The translations under genes were made by a program, and so were the position numbers. Positions 24,167-32,398 of a stretch of 64,000 nucleotides of DNA are shown piece after piece (the first letter of the stretch is position 1; each line of letters begins with the position of its first letter). Below the pieces are notes generated by a model. The model made no database searches. It was not told where the DNA came from and saw only the letters and a program-made list of their open reading frames with translations. The stretch spans positions 111,414 through 175,413 of the forward strand of contig JAGNLJ010000004.1 of the NCBI GenBank assembly GCA_017999645.1. The letters are read 5' to 3'. Source of the stretch: Alphaproteobacteria bacterium (GTDB lineage: Bacteria; Pseudomonadota; Alphaproteobacteria; Micavibrionales; Micavibrionaceae).

Positions 24167-24255
24167 CGTCATTGCGAGCGATAGCGAAGCAATCCATATC
24201 ACCGTTTGCACAAAAAAATGGATTGCTTCGTCGGCGGCGCCTCCTCGCAATGACG
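24167..24255. repeat. Full 89-bp copy of the GTCATTGCGAG dispersed repeat
   Basis: It starts CGTCATTGCGAGCG and ends CTCGCAATGACG, with inner GAAGCAATCCAT / ATGGATTGCTTC arms. It is wedged between the convergent btaB and sdhE genes, 4 bp from btaB and 1 bp from the sdhE stop, where it could act as a bidirectional stop for transcription. Confidence 0.85.
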
Positions 24256-24256
24256 C

Positions 24257-24529
24257 CTAAACTTTATGTCTTTTCAGTTTTTCAAATAAATCAGTGTTTA
24301 AATTCGCCGGGACGGGCTCCGTGCCCGTGATCCAGTTATAAAGGTCGGGGTCCTGGAGCTGGAGCAGGCTTTCAAATTCATCGAGTTCCGCATCCGAAAA
24401 ACCGGCCGCATTTTTATCGGCGAACGAGCCCAATATAAGGTCCATTTCGCGCGTGCCGCGATGCCAGGCGCGGTATACCAGCCGTTTGCGGCGGATTTCG
24501 ATATCTTCTATAGTATGCGCAGACCCCAT
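24257..24529 (-). CDS. sdhE: Succinate dehydrogenase assembly factor 2 / SdhE
   Basis: The 90-residue protein has the SdhE signature RRKRLVYRAWHRGTREMDLIL (RGxxE motif), which helps FAD attach to the flavoprotein subunit of succinate dehydrogenase. The rest of the fold (ELDEFESLLQLQDPDLYNWITG) is also typical. It is divergent from the DUF2157-linked gene, with only 18 bp between starts, so their control regions overlap each other's coding sequence. Confidence 0.92.
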   Translation of the reverse strand: MGSAHTIEDIEIRRKRLVYRAWHRGTREMDLILGSFADKNAAGFSDAELDEFESLLQLQDPDLYNWITGTEPVPANLNTDLFEKLKRHKV

Positions 24530-24547
24530 GGAAAGGACCTTAGCGTT

Positions 24548-25117
24548 ATGAAAGCTTTTCTGAAAGACAATATTGCCCTTGTCGCCGCCATCGCCCTTCC
24601 CGCCCTGCTCGCGGTTGTTTTTGCGATCTCGGCCATGGCTGTCAGGGTCAGTGTCGAGGACCCCAGCACCGATTTCTTCATCGTCACCGATTATTACGAT
24701 AACGGCTCGCGCTTCCAGTTCGACGTCAATAACGAACGCCTGAACATCAATTACCGCGCCGCCGAAAAAGATGTGAGCTATAGCGCGAAGCCGCGTTTGT
24801 GGCGCGTCAATGCGCCGGAAATGACGGTGCAGGAAATTTCGCTGAACTCGCCCGGCGGCGATGGCGCGAAGACCATCGACATTCCCGGTGTTACCGACAT
24901 TAAAGTCGTGAATGTCAGCCCTGGCCCCGACGGTTATTCCTTCGTTGATTCTTACCGCCCCGGCGGCAATATCATGACCGAAGTGTTTTCGATGGACAGC
25001 CCGAACCGCAACCGTTCGGGCATCGCGAAGGACGGCCGTCTCGTCAGCTTCAAAATTCCCGACGGCAATAATTACAATTACTACAATTCGCGCTTTCTCG
25101 GCTGGGTGGTCGAATGA
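24548..25117 (+). CDS. Hypothetical membrane-anchored protein paired with DUF2157
   Basis: The 189-residue protein starts at ATG 24548 after GGAAAGG. It has one N-terminal membrane segment (DNIALVAAIALPALLAVVF) and the remainder is polar, probably periplasmic, with a YDNGSRFQFDV segment and no cysteines. It overlaps the next gene by 4 bp (ATGA). Its position before a DUF2157 gene recalls the GDYXXLXY proteins that accompany DUF2157/DUF4401 membrane proteins, but the hallmark motif is not obvious. Function is unknown. Confidence 0.75.
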   Translation: MKAFLKDNIALVAAIALPALLAVVFAISAMAVRVSVEDPSTDFFIVTDYYDNGSRFQFDVNNERLNINYRAAEKDVSYSAKPRLWRVNAPEMTVQEISLNSPGGDGAKTIDIPGVTDIKVVNVSPGPDGYSFVDSYRPGGNIMTEVFSMDSPNRNRSGIAKDGRLVSFKIPDGNNYNYYNSRFLGWVVE

Positions 25118-26385
25118 CGGTTTTTTCCACGGCGCAAAAGGACGGGCTTGAACAGATCCTGCGCCTGATGGATGCGCACAGCCTGTCCGGCGCGGATGTT
25201 AAAAAAGCGGCGGCAGAGCGCAAGAAAGAACAGAAATCCGGCGACAAGGACATTTCAAAAGGCGAAATGATCATGCGCCTGTTCGCCTATATGGGCGGCG
25301 CGCTGATTTTCGCAGGTTTGTCGGTTTTCATCGAGACGATCTGGGACGATATTGGCCCGCTTCCCCGCGTCATCATCACGCTCGGCACGGGTTTTGTTGC
25401 TTATATCTGCGGTCTTGTGTTCGCGCTGGATAAGAGATTTGAAAAAGCCGCGACGCCGGCCTTCATCCTCGCCTTTATCATGCAGCCGATGGGATTGTTT
25501 GTCCTGCTGGATGAATATTTCCCGGGCGATAACGCCGCCCTCGGCGGCATGGTGGTGTTTGCGCCGCTGGCGATTCAGCAATTCCTGACCTTTATTAAAT
25601 TTCGTTTCTCGTCGCTGCTGCTTTATAGCCTGCTTTACCTGCTCGGCTTCGCGTTCAGCTTTGTCGAGTATTTCGATCTCGACCGGGGCGCGTCGTCGCT
25701 CGCGCTCGGCACTTTCCTTCTCCTGAGCACGATCAATATGCAGCTCAAGGAGAAATTCAGGGAGCTCACGCCGCTGTTTTTTGTTATTGCGACTATATTG
25801 TTCTTTTCTGGTGTTTATTATTTTGTCGGGCGAACGGTGTTCGATTCTATCGCATTATCTCTGATCCTTTCGTTGCTGGGTTTTGCGGTGCTGAAGGAAT
25901 CCAAGACACTTTATGTGCTATGCATGATTTATATGGCGGGTTATTTCTGCGGCGGGCCGGGCGGCGGCTGGAGTAATTTCGACTGGCATTTCTACAACCA
26001 GGTCACGGCGGTTTTTACTGGCACAAGTCTCGTCCTGGCGGGGCAATGGCTGCGACGCTCGAATTACATCTCGCTTCATCCGCTCTGGATGTTCCTCGGC
26101 ACCAGCTTTGCGCTTGGCGGCCTCTACAGTCTTTTCCCTGTTGCCTTGCAGCCCGTGGTTATTGGTTTCGCAGGTATCGCGATTTACGCGGCGCTACTGC
26201 TTAAATCCCGCGCCGTGCTGGCTGCCGCCGTGTTATCCATGATCAGCTTTATCGTCGCCTACAGCGCCGAGCATTTTGCCAATACAATCGGCTGGCCGAT
26301 CATGCTGATGACGCTCGGTATTATTATTCTCGGTGCGGGCTTTATGTTTGCGCGTCTTTCGGGCCGCATCAAGGCGAGCGCGTAA
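25114..26385 (+). CDS. DUF2157 domain multi-pass membrane protein
   Basis: The 423-residue protein has a soluble helical N-terminus of about 60 residues (MDAHSLSGADVKKAAAERK) followed by about 12 hydrophobic segments, the first being FAYMGGALIFAGLSVFI. This is the DUF2157 layout. The role is unknown. It overlaps the gene before it by 4 bp and shares the A of TAATG with recG, so it is translated within a tight three-gene unit. Confidence 0.8.
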   Translation: MTVFSTAQKDGLEQILRLMDAHSLSGADVKKAAAERKKEQKSGDKDISKGEMIMRLFAYMGGALIFAGLSVFIETIWDDIGPLPRVIITLGTGFVAYICGLVFALDKRFEKAATPAFILAFIMQPMGLFVLLDEYFPGDNAALGGMVVFAPLAIQQFLTFIKFRFSSLLLYSLLYLLGFAFSFVEYFDLDRGASSLALGTFLLLSTINMQLKEKFRELTPLFFVIATILFFSGVYYFVGRTVFDSIALSLILSLLGFAVLKESKTLYVLCMIYMAGYFCGGPGGGWSNFDWHFYNQVTAVFTGTSLVLAGQWLRRSNYISLHPLWMFLGTSFALGGLYSLFPVALQPVVIGFAGIAIYAALLLKSRAVLAAAVLSMISFIVAYSAEHFANTIGWPIMLMTLGIIILGAGFMFARLSGRIKASA

Positions 26386-28505
26386 TGTCCAGCGAGCGCA
26401 AGACTGAGCCGGCGCGGCCCAGCCGCCCTTTCGCGCTCGACCCGATGTTCCGCGCGCTGACAGCGCTGCCGGGTGTTGGACCGAAAAACGGGAAATTGTT
26501 AGAGAAGCTTGTCGGGGGGCCGAAAATCCTCGATCTGCTCTGGCACAGGCCGATCGCGTTTGTCGACAGGCGGTTTTCACCTAAAGTTAAAGACGCGCCG
26601 GACGGCAAAGTGGTGACGCTGGCGCTGCGGGTGGGAAAACATTTTCCGAATGCGCGGAAAGGTCTTCCATATAAGGTCTGGTGCAGCGACGAGACCGGCG
26701 CGATCAACCTGATTTTCTTTCATGCGCATAAAGACTGGCTGGAGAAGCAATTGCCGATGGATACAGACGTGATTGTTTCCGGGCGCGTGGAATATTTTCA
26801 GGGCAACCCGCAGATCGTGCACCCGGATGCGATTGGAAAGCCTGAGGACCGTGCAAGCATCGAGACGGTGGAGCCGGTTTATCCGCTGACGCAGGGCATC
26901 ACGAATAAACTCGTGCGCAAGGCGGCGGGTGCTGCGCTTGGTTTTGTGCCTGAATTACCGGAATGGCTGGACGAGGCACATAAAAAGCGTGGGCAATGGC
27001 CTGCGTGGAGCGAGGCCGTGAAGGCCGTGCATAATCCTGCCGATGAACGCGGATTATTGCCCGAGGACAAGGCGCGGGAGCGGCTGGCGTATGATGAATT
27101 GCTGGCCAACCAGTTGACGATTGCACTGGTGCGGAGCAAACAAAAGAAATCGAGTGGGCGTGCGCTTAAAGGCACGGGAAGCTTGCGGAATAAAATCATT
27201 CCCGCCCTGCCCTTTGAGCTGACAGGCGCGCAGAAACGCGCGATTGCCGAGATCGATAAGGATATGGCTGAGCCCTCGCGCATGATGCGGTTACTGCAGG
27301 GCGATGTCGGCAGCGGGAAGACTGTGGTCGCTGCGATGGCAATGATGAACGCGGTGGAGAACGGCGCGCAGGCGGCGTTCCTGGCGCCGACGGAGATTCT
27401 GGCACGGCAGCATGGAGACACATTAAGACCTTGGCTGGATGCGGCGGGTTTGAGATATGTGGTGTTTACGGGCCGTGATAAAGGCAAGGCACGGGATGCA
27501 TTGCTCGCGCAGGTCGCGAGCGGCGAAGCGCAGATCATCATCGGCACGCACGCGATTTTCCAGGAGGGTGTGGAGTTTCATGATCTGGGGTTTGCCGTGA
27601 TCGACGAGCAGCACCGTTTCGGCGTGCATCAAAGATTACAATTGTCGGCGAAAGGGCGCGGCACGGATATCCTCGTGATGACGGCGACGCCGATCCCTCG
27701 CACGCTCACCTTGACCGCGTATGGCGATATGGAAGTCTCGCGTCTTGATGAAAAGCCGCCGGGACGCAAGCCGGTGGATACGAGGCTGCTGGATGCCAGC
27801 CATATGGATGAAATGGTCGATGGCATCGCGCGGCAGATTAAGACCGGCGCGCGGGCGTATTGGGTCTGTCCTTTAGTTGAAGAATCCGAATTGATCGATC
27901 TCGCGGCGGCGGAAGAACGTTACGATGTTCTGCATGCACGGTTTGGCGACAGGGCTGGGCTGGTACATGGGCGCATGAAGCCGACGGAAAAAGATGCGGT
28001 GATGCAGAAATTCAGCAAGGGCGAGATTGATATTCTCGTTGCGACGACGGTGATCGAGGTCGGCGTCAATGTGCCGGAAGCGACGATCATGGTGATCGAG
28101 CATGCTGAGCGATTTGGATTGTCGCAGCTTCACCAGTTACGCGGGCGTGTGGGGCGTGGTGGCGATAAATCCTACTGTTTCCTTCTGTATTACGGTCCGC
28201 TCGGCGAGACGGCGAAGGAGCGGTTGGGCATTATGAGGCAGACCGAGGACGGATTTTTGATTTCAGAGAAAGATCTGGAATTGCGCGGCGCAGGTGATTT
28301 GCTGGGCGTGCGCCAGAGCGGCATGCCGAATTTCAGGCTGGCGGAGTTGCCTGCACATAATGAATTGCTGGCGGCGGCGCATGATGACGCAAAATATATT
28401 CTCGGCAAGGACCCGGAGCTGAAAACACCGCGCGGCGAGGCGCTGCGCACCCTGCTATACCTGTTTGAAAGAGATCAGGCGATTCAATATTTAAGGTCAG
28501 GCTGA
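26385..28505 (+). CDS. recG: ATP-dependent DNA helicase RecG
   Basis: RecG remodels stalled replication forks and branched DNA. The 706-residue protein shows the N-terminal wedge/OB domain (PGVGPKNGKLLEKL, then TLALRVGKHFPNARKG), Walker A GDVGSGKTVVAAMA, box II DEQHRFGVHQR, motif III TATPIPRTLTLT and motif VI QLRGRVGRGGDKSYC. The start overlaps the preceding stop (TAATG). Length is normal for the family. The 3' end overlaps cysE by 9 bp. Confidence 0.95.
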   Translation: MSSERKTEPARPSRPFALDPMFRALTALPGVGPKNGKLLEKLVGGPKILDLLWHRPIAFVDRRFSPKVKDAPDGKVVTLALRVGKHFPNARKGLPYKVWCSDETGAINLIFFHAHKDWLEKQLPMDTDVIVSGRVEYFQGNPQIVHPDAIGKPEDRASIETVEPVYPLTQGITNKLVRKAAGAALGFVPELPEWLDEAHKKRGQWPAWSEAVKAVHNPADERGLLPEDKARERLAYDELLANQLTIALVRSKQKKSSGRALKGTGSLRNKIIPALPFELTGAQKRAIAEIDKDMAEPSRMMRLLQGDVGSGKTVVAAMAMMNAVENGAQAAFLAPTEILARQHGDTLRPWLDAAGLRYVVFTGRDKGKARDALLAQVASGEAQIIIGTHAIFQEGVEFHDLGFAVIDEQHRFGVHQRLQLSAKGRGTDILVMTATPIPRTLTLTAYGDMEVSRLDEKPPGRKPVDTRLLDASHMDEMVDGIARQIKTGARAYWVCPLVEESELIDLAAAEERYDVLHARFGDRAGLVHGRMKPTEKDAVMQKFSKGEIDILVATTVIEVGVNVPEATIMVIEHAERFGLSQLHQLRGRVGRGGDKSYCFLLYYGPLGETAKERLGIMRQTEDGFLISEKDLELRGAGDLLGVRQSGMPNFRLAELPAHNELLAAAHDDAKYILGKDPELKTPRGEALRTLLYLFERDQAIQYLRSG

Positions 28506-29132
28506 TTTTTTTGTATTGAGAATTTTACGAAGTTCTTCTACTTCCGTAACGAGAGAATCCAGCGTTGCCGTAAGCGTTGCCATTTCATCGCGGCTGGGCA
28601 TGCCGTAGCCGCGATTAACTTCATCGCCGCCGACAATGCGGGCGGGGATACCGAGCGCGGTTTTATGCGCGGGAACATCAAAAGTCACGACGGAATTCGC
28701 ACCGACTTTCGCACCTTCGCCCACCGTGATATCGCCCAATACTTGCGCGCCCGCGCCGATCATGGCGCCGTTTTCGATTGTCGGGTGACGCTTGGCGCCG
28801 GGATTTGCATCGCGCCGCTGCACGCCGCCGAGCGTGACGCCGTGATAGATGGTGACGTTGTCCTTGATAATCGCGGTTTGGCCGATGACTACGCCGGTGC
28901 CGTGGTCGATAAACAGGTTTTTGCCGATTTGCGCCTCGGGGTGAATTTCAACGCCGGTCAGGATGCGGGAAAGATTGGCGAGAAAACGCGCAATCGCCTT
29001 CAAATTCATATTCCAGATTGCGTGATTCATGCGGTGGAGAACCACGGCGTGAAAACCGTTATAGCCGAGGATGACTTCCATCAAGGTCGGCTTGGCCGGA
29101 TCGCGCTCGCGTATGCTATCGATCAGTTCCAT
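28497..29132 (-). CDS. cysE: Serine O-acetyltransferase (short form)
   Basis: The 211-residue enzyme acetylates serine to O-acetylserine for cysteine synthesis. The left-handed parallel beta-helix is clear from hexapeptide repeats (AQIGKNLFIDHGTGVVIGQTA, IKDNVTIYHGVTLGG), with the active-site DHGTG and YHGVTLG. It is the short EpsC-like type lacking a long N-terminal domain. The tail is helical and charged. It lies 2 bp after the DUF502 gene and is likely co-transcribed with it. Confidence 0.93.
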   Translation of the reverse strand: MELIDSIRERDPAKPTLMEVILGYNGFHAVVLHRMNHAIWNMNLKAIARFLANLSRILTGVEIHPEAQIGKNLFIDHGTGVVIGQTAIIKDNVTIYHGVTLGGVQRRDANPGAKRHPTIENGAMIGAGAQVLGDITVGEGAKVGANSVVTFDVPAHKTALGIPARIVGGDEVNRGYGMPSRDEMATLTATLDSLVTEVEELRKILNTKKSA

Positions 29133-29134
29133 TG

Positions 29135-29824
29135 CTATGCCGCCTTATCAATATCATGCGGCGGCGCAGGCGCAATCATGCCGCAGGAGATTACCATTTT
29201 GATGCCTTCATCGACGCTCATCTTGAGCGAGATCATATCCTTGCGTGGGACGAAGAGCAAAAAGCCATTGACCGGGCTGGGCGCGGTCGGGACAAAGACC
29301 GTAACGAGATCCTGATTGAGATCGCCCTGGATTTCGCCTTCAGGAACGCCCGTGACGAAGCCGAGCGTCCATGTGCCTTTACGCGGGTATTCAATGAGGA
29401 CGACTTCGCGGAAGGCCTTGGCCTGCGAGCCCATGAGGGTTTCGACGACCTGTTTGATCGCGTTGTAGAACGTGCGGACAATGGGCATGCGGCCCATGAT
29501 GTATTCGGATATCTGGATGAACATCTGGCCGAGGACGTTGGTTGCGAACCAGCCGACGCCGATGAAGAACACAATTGTGATGATGAGGCCGCTGCCGGGG
29601 AATACGCTTTCGCCATAGGCGGGCTGCAGATTGTTCGGCAGAATATTCGCGAGCTGGCGGTCCATGAAAACGATGAACACGTAGGTCACGTAAAGCGTGA
29701 TGGCGATGGGCGCGGTGACAAGAACGCCGGTCAGGAAAAATTTACGCAAACGCCGGAGGGTGATTTTCCAGCGAACGGAAACCTGTCTTTTCAGCGCATC
29801 GTTGATGGTGGGTTTTTCCTGCAT
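29135..29824 (-). CDS. DUF502 family membrane protein
   Basis: The 229-residue protein has two strong membrane segments (about 30-50 and 75-95: FFLTGVLVTAPIAITLYVTYV and GLIITIVFFIGVGWFATNV) and then a soluble C-terminal domain with IPIVRTFYNAIKQV-like sequence and VFVPTAPSPVNGFLLFVPR, hallmarks of DUF502. The family is conserved in alphaproteobacteria and plants, with no settled biochemical role. It precedes cysE by 2 bp. Confidence 0.88.
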   Translation of the reverse strand: MQEKPTINDALKRQVSVRWKITLRRLRKFFLTGVLVTAPIAITLYVTYVFIVFMDRQLANILPNNLQPAYGESVFPGSGLIITIVFFIGVGWFATNVLGQMFIQISEYIMGRMPIVRTFYNAIKQVVETLMGSQAKAFREVVLIEYPRKGTWTLGFVTGVPEGEIQGDLNQDLVTVFVPTAPSPVNGFLLFVPRKDMISLKMSVDEGIKMVISCGMIAPAPPHDIDKAA

Positions 29825-29849
29825 TCCATGTTCCTTGCCGGCAAAAGAA

Positions 29850-29925
29850 TGGTGACCGCGGTGGGATTCGAACCCACGACCCCATGATTAAAAGTCATGT
29901 GCTCTACCGGCTGAGCTACGCGGTC
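29850..29925 (-). tRNA. tRNA-Lys (anticodon TTT), CCA encoded
   Basis: On the minus strand a full cloverleaf of 76 nt is seen: acceptor GACCGCG/CGCGGTC, T-arm with GGTTCGAATCC, and an anticodon arm ATGAC-TTTTAAT-type loop with TTT. The CCA end is genomically encoded (TGG at 29850-29852 on the plus strand). Confidence 0.96.
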
Positions 29926-29981
29926 TTTCAGGACTGACGCACATTATGGATTTAAACCCTGCCCGTCAAGCTTCCCGAGGG

Positions 29982-30488
29982 TTATTTCTTGTACTTTTTC
30001 CTCAGTTTTTCAGCCACTTGCGGGGTGACAAATTCGTCCACATCGCCGCCAAGACTGCAGATTTCCTTTACAAACGAGGCTGAGACGAACTGCCACTTGT
30101 CCGCGGCCATCAGGAAGACGGTCTCAAGCTCGGGGTCGAGGCGCGCATTCATGCCCGTGAGCTGGAATTCATATTCGAAGTCTGAAACGGCGCGCAGGCC
30201 CCTGAAAATGCAGGAAGCCTCCATTTTGCGGGCGAAATGCACCAGCAGGTCGCTGAAAGGCTGAACCTCAATCTCGCACCCCTTCTCGTGCATGTTGGCG
30301 ATGTCGGCGCGGACCATTTCAAGGCGCTCGTCGATGTCGAACAAGGGACCCTTGCGCGGGTTGTCGGCGATGCCGATCACGAGATGGTCGACCAGGCGGC
30401 TGGCGCGGCGGATCAGGTGGAGGTGGCCCTTGGTGACCGGGTCGAAGGTTCCGGGGTAGACGCCCGTCCTGGATTTCTGCGCTGTCAT
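29982..30488 (-). CDS. coaD: Phosphopantetheine adenylyltransferase
   Basis: CoaD carries out the fourth step of coenzyme A synthesis, joining AMP to 4'-phosphopantetheine. The 168-residue protein has the nucleotidyltransferase motif GTFDPVTKGHL, the RGLRAVSDFEYE segment and the C-terminal FVSASFVKEI motif. It overlaps the methyltransferase gene upstream by 4 bp. It sits at the end of a leftward gene series starting with ssb and gyrA. Confidence 0.96.
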   Translation of the reverse strand: MTAQKSRTGVYPGTFDPVTKGHLHLIRRASRLVDHLVIGIADNPRKGPLFDIDERLEMVRADIANMHEKGCEIEVQPFSDLLVHFARKMEASCIFRGLRAVSDFEYEFQLTGMNARLDPELETVFLMAADKWQFVSASFVKEICSLGGDVDEFVTPQVAEKLRKKYKK

Positions 30489-31213
30489 GAGGCCTTCTCT
30501 TTCGGACGGCAGACAATGCCGACCCCGAAATTGAAATATGGCGGCAGGAAGCCGAAGGGAATGCCCCGCGCGCTTTCAACGGTGAAATGCTGGCGCAGGG
30601 TTTTGATCAGGCGGCGGTAGCTGAAGCCTTTATGTTCGCGGCGCTCGACTTTTTCAACCATACCCAGAGTCGCAAATATAAATTCCCGTACGGAATAGGT
30701 TTCGTATCCGCCGATGAAAGCCACCTTGAGAACATGCTTGGCGGCGAAGACCAGGCCGATTTCATTCGGCACCGAAACAAGGAACGTGCCGCCGGGTTTG
30801 AGGCTGGCGGCGACGGTTTCAAGATAAGGCCCGAGATCCTGCGGCGGGATATGTTCGAGCGTTTCGAGCGCCATGACGAGGTCAAACTTCTCGCCGTTCA
30901 GATTCATCTGGTCGGCTTTCAAACATTCACGGAATTCAAGATGGGGCTGCGCGGCCCAGCGCTGAGCGGCAAGTTGCAGGGCGTTTTCCCAGCCTGCGTC
31001 GAAACCGATATAACGCGCCGGGATCTGCGGCAAAAATTCAACCGCGCGTCCGTCGTAACAACCGATTTCCATGACCGAGTCCGGCTTCAGATTAAGACGG
31101 CGAAGCGTATCATGAAGCCACCGGAAACGCGCGGTATGAAGGCGGCCACGCACGCCACCCGCAAATAGCCGCTCGTTGTAACAGGGCTGTGGTGTAGCCA
31201 GAGATTCCGCCAT
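30485..31213 (-). CDS. Class I SAM-dependent methyltransferase
   Basis: The 242-residue protein has motif I (VMEIGCYDGRAVEFL) and the post-motif MALETLEHIPPQDL seen in UbiE/COQ5-like and glycan-linked methyltransferases. The N-terminus (CYNERLFAGGVRGRLHTARF) and the C-terminal SYRRLIKTLRQHF are not diagnostic. Neighbours are an acyltransferase (6 bp upstream) and coaD (4-bp overlap), so a role in surface glycan or lipid decoration together with the acyltransferase is possible. Substrate unknown. Confidence 0.8.
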   Translation of the reverse strand: MAESLATPQPCYNERLFAGGVRGRLHTARFRWLHDTLRRLNLKPDSVMEIGCYDGRAVEFLPQIPARYIGFDAGWENALQLAAQRWAAQPHLEFRECLKADQMNLNGEKFDLVMALETLEHIPPQDLGPYLETVAASLKPGGTFLVSVPNEIGLVFAAKHVLKVAFIGGYETYSVREFIFATLGMVEKVERREHKGFSYRRLIKTLRQHFTVESARGIPFGFLPPYFNFGVGIVCRPKEKAS

Positions 31214-31219
31214 GTGAAA

Positions 31220-32392
31220 TCAGGTCCTTGTTGCCGGGGCCGGGTTTTCATTTTCCGGGCCACCGGGGGCGCGGCCCGCCAGTTTCCTGAAAAAATTGCG
31301 GCCGGGCATTTCCACGAGATAATAGGTAATAATGGCGGCGGCGACAACCATGAAAAGGTAAATGATAACAATAAGATCGCCTATCCAGAGATTGTCGCCC
31401 CAGACTATCCGGCCTTCCAGGCTGGTTTCAGGCCCGGGCAGGATTTTCAGCAGAACCGTGAAACCGGACACAACGAAGATCTGGAGCATGTAGATGGAAT
31501 AGGACACCGCGCCGACCAGCAAGAACGGTTTGCGCAAAAGGATGCGGGAGAGAATTCCGGCCTCGAATGAAAAAACAAAAATCGCGGCGGCGAAAAGAAA
31601 GGGCAGTGCCATGGTCCATTGAATCATGCCCGACGAGACCGTTACCGCGAGGATCATGGCCATGACCAGCAGGATTTCGAGCGCGCTGAACAGATGGGCG
31701 CGGCGGGCGAAGGGCGCGGCGGCGCTTTCGACGCGGGCGTAGAAACGCCAGAGCAATGCGCCGATGGCGAAGCTATAAATGCAGCGCAGGAACCCGTAAT
31801 CATAAATGCCGTACAGGTAGATTCCCCTGGTGTATAAATAATAGCCGGTGGCGGCGGCGACCAGCACGAGCACCGGGCCGATGCGGTTTTTGAACAACAG
31901 GATCAGGATTCCGAACAGCGCGTAGGTGTAAAATTCGGCGCTGACGGTCCAGCTTGGGCGATTGAAACTCAGCCGGTCGTCGATGCCGAGGCCGTGCGCA
32001 AGAAAAAGATTCGACCAGAAATAAGGTAGTTCGCCTGCGCCCCTGAATGCGCTGTCCGGCATGAGCGTGATGACCGGCATGTAGAGATCGACGAGGCAAT
32101 AGATCGTCACGATCATCAACAGGACAAAATGCAGCGGGTATAGCCGCCCGAAGCGCAGCAGCATGAACTTCCAGAAGTCGTAGCCCTGCTTCAGTCTTTC
32201 CTCGTAATTGGCGAAGATCACGAACCCGCTGAGGACGAAAAAGAAATCGACGAACAGATGCGCGTTATTAATGAAGTCGAGCTTAAAAAGATGGCTGTAA
32301 ATGAAGTTGCGGAAGTGAAACAGCGCGACCAAACAGGCCGCCAGCCCGCGCCATGAATCAAGAACGCGGAAGCGGTGCTGTTCGAAATTCAT
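31220..32392 (-). CDS. OafA/YrhL-type membrane acyltransferase
   Basis: The 390-residue integral membrane protein has the acyltransferase-3 signatures: FRVLDSWRGLAACLVALFHF at the start with the conserved arginine and histidine, HLFVDFFFVLSGFVIF, and NRPSWTVSAEFYTYALF. About ten membrane helices are visible. Such enzymes acetylate or acylate surface sugars. It lies between gyrA (6 bp) and a methyltransferase gene (6 bp). It and the methyltransferase look like insertions in an otherwise common gyrA-coaD neighbourhood. Confidence 0.88.
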   Translation of the reverse strand: MNFEQHRFRVLDSWRGLAACLVALFHFRNFIYSHLFKLDFINNAHLFVDFFFVLSGFVIFANYEERLKQGYDFWKFMLLRFGRLYPLHFVLLMIVTIYCLVDLYMPVITLMPDSAFRGAGELPYFWSNLFLAHGLGIDDRLSFNRPSWTVSAEFYTYALFGILILLFKNRIGPVLVLVAAATGYYLYTRGIYLYGIYDYGFLRCIYSFAIGALLWRFYARVESAAAPFARRAHLFSALEILLVMAMILAVTVSSGMIQWTMALPFLFAAAIFVFSFEAGILSRILLRKPFLLVGAVSYSIYMLQIFVVSGFTVLLKILPGPETSLEGRIVWGDNLWIGDLIVIIYLFMVVAAAIITYYLVEMPGRNFFRKLAGRAPGGPENENPAPATRT

Positions 32393-32398
32393 TGAACT

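Noticed and set aside
28665..29887. Plus-strand frames opposite cysE and the DUF502 gene
   Set aside because: Both minus-strand genes have clear family motifs, so these are shadows; one even runs into the tRNA.
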